Of a stretch of 64,000 nucleotides of DNA, positions 62,650 to 64,000 are shown in pieces. Numbering within the stretch: position 1 is the stretch's first letter; every line of letters begins with the position of its first letter. The notes under the pieces were generated by a model that was not told the DNA's origin, did no database searches, and saw only the letters and a list, made by a program, of their open reading frames with translations. The stretch spans positions 1-64,000 of the forward strand of contig LNDW01000015.1 in the NCBI GenBank assembly GCA_001464815.1, written 5' to 3'. The stretch comes from Betaproteobacteria bacterium Ga0077527. Lineage in GTDB: Bacteria > Pseudomonadota > Gammaproteobacteria > Burkholderiales > SG8-41. A program made the position numbers and the translations under genes.

Positions 62650-63258
62650 ATGCCCAAGCTGTACGGATCGGCGCACTCCCGCGCCCTGCGCGTCATCTGG
62701 CTGGCCGGTGAACTCGGCCTGAATTACGAACACAAGGAATTCCTGCCGCGCTCGCCGGAGACGCGAACCACGGACTACCTCGCGCTCAACGCCAACGCGC
62801 GTGTGCCCACCCTCGACGACGACGGCTTCATCCTGTCGGAATCGATGGCGATCAACATGTATCTCGCAAAAAAACACAAAAGCCCGCTTTATCCGGCCGA
62901 CCCTCGCCACGAAGCGCTGTGCTGGCAATGGAGCCTGTGGGAAACCGACCGCCTCGACCGCCAGATCGTCGATTACGTGCGCAATACCGTGGCCGAAAAA
63001 CCCGAGGAGCGCGACGCCGCCATCGCAGCCGCCGCATGGAAACAGGTGCAGCCCGCCTTCGACGTGCTTGAAGGCGCCCTCGCCAAATCGCCATGGCTCG
63101 CCGGCCCCGCCTTTTCCATCGCCGACCTCAATGTCGCCAGCGCGCTGTATCGTGCGCTGTCCATTGATGTCAGCCGCTGGCCGAAATTCGACACCTGGCT
63201 GCACACCTGCTGGGAGCGTCCGGCGGCGAAAAAGGCGCGCGCGATGCGCGAGCACTGA
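62650..63258 (+). CDS. Glutathione S-transferase
   Basis: The 202-residue protein has a thioredoxin-like N-terminal domain (MPKLYGSAHSRALRVIWL, then ARVPTLDDDGFILSESMAI, holding the cis-Pro and glutathione-contact Glu-Ser) and an all-helical C-terminal domain (AGPAFSIADLNVA). GGAGG precedes the ATG. The role is probably detoxification; the class is not clear. Confidence 0.92.
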   Translation: MPKLYGSAHSRALRVIWLAGELGLNYEHKEFLPRSPETRTTDYLALNANARVPTLDDDGFILSESMAINMYLAKKHKSPLYPADPRHEALCWQWSLWETDRLDRQIVDYVRNTVAEKPEERDAAIAAAAWKQVQPAFDVLEGALAKSPWLAGPAFSIADLNVASALYRALSIDVSRWPKFDTWLHTCWERPAAKKARAMREH

Positions 63259-63326
63259 TCGCACGCTGCAAACCCGGCGCCAGAGCCCCAAAACAAGGGC
63301 CGGCGCCGACATCAGGGAGGAGAACC

Positions 63327-64000
63327 ATGTCCTGCATCCGCACGTTCTGTTGTTCACTGCTGCTCTTGCTGCACGGACTGGCGTTTGCCGCGGGATACCC
63401 CGCACCCGTCGAGGGCAGCTGGGTGGCGAAGGATTTTCGCTTCCACACCGGTGAAGTCCTGCCGGAAGTCACGCTGTATTACCGCACCATCGGTGACCCC
63501 AAGGGCGAACCGGTCCTGCTGCTGCACGGCACTGCAGGTTCCGGCGCCAACTTCCTGACGCGCAACTTCGCCGATGAGCTGTTCGGCCCCGGCCAGCCGC
63601 TCGACGCCACCAGATACTTCATCATCCTGCCCGACGCGCTGGGCAGCGGCCGTTCGACGCGCCCCTCCAGCAGCGGCCTGCGCATGAAGTTTCCCAAATA
63701 CAACTACGACGACATGGTGCAGGCCCAGTACCGCCTGGTCACCGAGGGCCTCGGCATCCGCCACCTGCGGCTGGTGATGGGCAATTCCATGGGTGGCATG
63801 CAGGTCTGGGGGTGGGCCACCAAATACCCGCAGATGATGGATGCCGCGGTGCCGATGGCCTGCCAGCCCGGCGCGATGTCAGGCCGCAACTGGATGCTGC
63901 GCAAGCTGCTAGCCGACTCGATCCGCAATGATCCCGAATGGAACAACGGTGACTACCAGCAACAGCCACGCAACATGATGCGGCTGCTGACTTATTTCGC
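63327..64000 (+). CDS. Exported alpha/beta hydrolase, homoserine acetyltransferase-like, partial
   Basis: The frame is open from the ATG at 63327 to the window end (224 residues). A signal peptide (MSCIRTFCCSLLLLLHGLAFA) is followed by an alpha/beta-hydrolase core. LLLHGTAGSG has the oxyanion loop and GNSMGGMQ has the nucleophile Ser. DALGSGRSTRPS and MDAAVPMAC resemble the MetX-like acyltransferase/esterase group. GGGAGG precedes the start. The C-terminal part with the catalytic acid and His lies beyond the window. Confidence 0.88.
   Translation, partial: MSCIRTFCCSLLLLLHGLAFAAGYPAPVEGSWVAKDFRFHTGEVLPEVTLYYRTIGDPKGEPVLLLHGTAGSGANFLTRNFADELFGPGQPLDATRYFIILPDALGSGRSTRPSSSGLRMKFPKYNYDDMVQAQYRLVTEGLGIRHLRLVMGNSMGGMQVWGWATKYPQMMDAAVPMACQPGAMSGRNWMLRKLLADSIRNDPEWNNGDYQQQPRNMMRLLTYF

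Overview
This 64 kb window is chromosomal DNA from a GC-rich betaproteobacterium, most likely of the Burkholderiales/Alcaligenaceae type. Six orphan Bug/TctC-type periplasmic receptors, the fdxA-trxA-rho arrangement, an AddAB-like nuclease/helicase pair and a cyanase/Nrt-type transporter cluster support this. No rRNA, tRNA or CRISPR array was seen.

Region 1 (1-12.5 kb) is visibly less GC-rich than the rest and looks like a unit of its own. A large YD-repeat (Rhs-like) protein, cut off by the window start, is encoded on the minus strand. Divergent from it is an eleven-gene, tightly coupled operon for a hybrid type II secretion / type IV pilus machine: GspG pseudopilin, GspF, GspE, four small PilM/N/O/P-like proteins, a lipoprotein secretin with a C-terminal cohesin-like domain, and three more pseudopilin-like proteins, the last lacking the conserved Glu+5. 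No prepilin peptidase is present. This is the best candidate for an under-described system; the adjacent Rhs-like protein could be its substrate (inference).

Region 2 (12.6-31.5 kb) is catabolic and accessory. It holds a carboxymuconolactone-decarboxylase-like protein and an MFS transporter, converging on an operon of three TctC receptors, a split TPP-dependent decarboxylase, a DinB protein and a CBS protein. Next come a hydrolase with a lysine-rich tail, a REP-associated tyrosine transposase flanked by inverted REP sequences, a sirtuin, another MFS transporter, an SDR, two more TctC genes and a quinone oxidoreductase. Embedded at 28.40-29.27 kb is a single integron-type gene cassette. It carries a phospholipase A2-like lipoprotein, a complete attC-like hairpin, and an attI1-like sequence just upstream, but no integrase.

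Region 3 (31.5-42.2 kb) is core: AddA/AddB-like proteins, 7Fe ferredoxin, thioredoxin, Rho, a small lipoprotein, ribosomal protein L31 and a tartrate/isopropylmalate-type dehydrogenase.

Region 4 (42.3-48 kb) is a cyanate block read leftward: a NarL-type two-component system, an Nrt/Cyn-type ABC transporter and cyanase. Region 5 (48-64 kb) carries an M48 lipoprotein protease, an ArnT-like glycosyltransferase, Hsp33, thiolase, a GGDEF-hemerythrin protein, a sixth TctC, an N-formylglutamate amidohydrolase-like protein, regulators, MFS, a four-gene HPF/zinc-finger/TerB/TerC operon, an NhaR-like regulator, a GST and a truncated alpha/beta hydrolase. A short AT-rich motif matching or nearly matching the IHF consensus recurs in seven intergenic gaps across regions 2 and 5.
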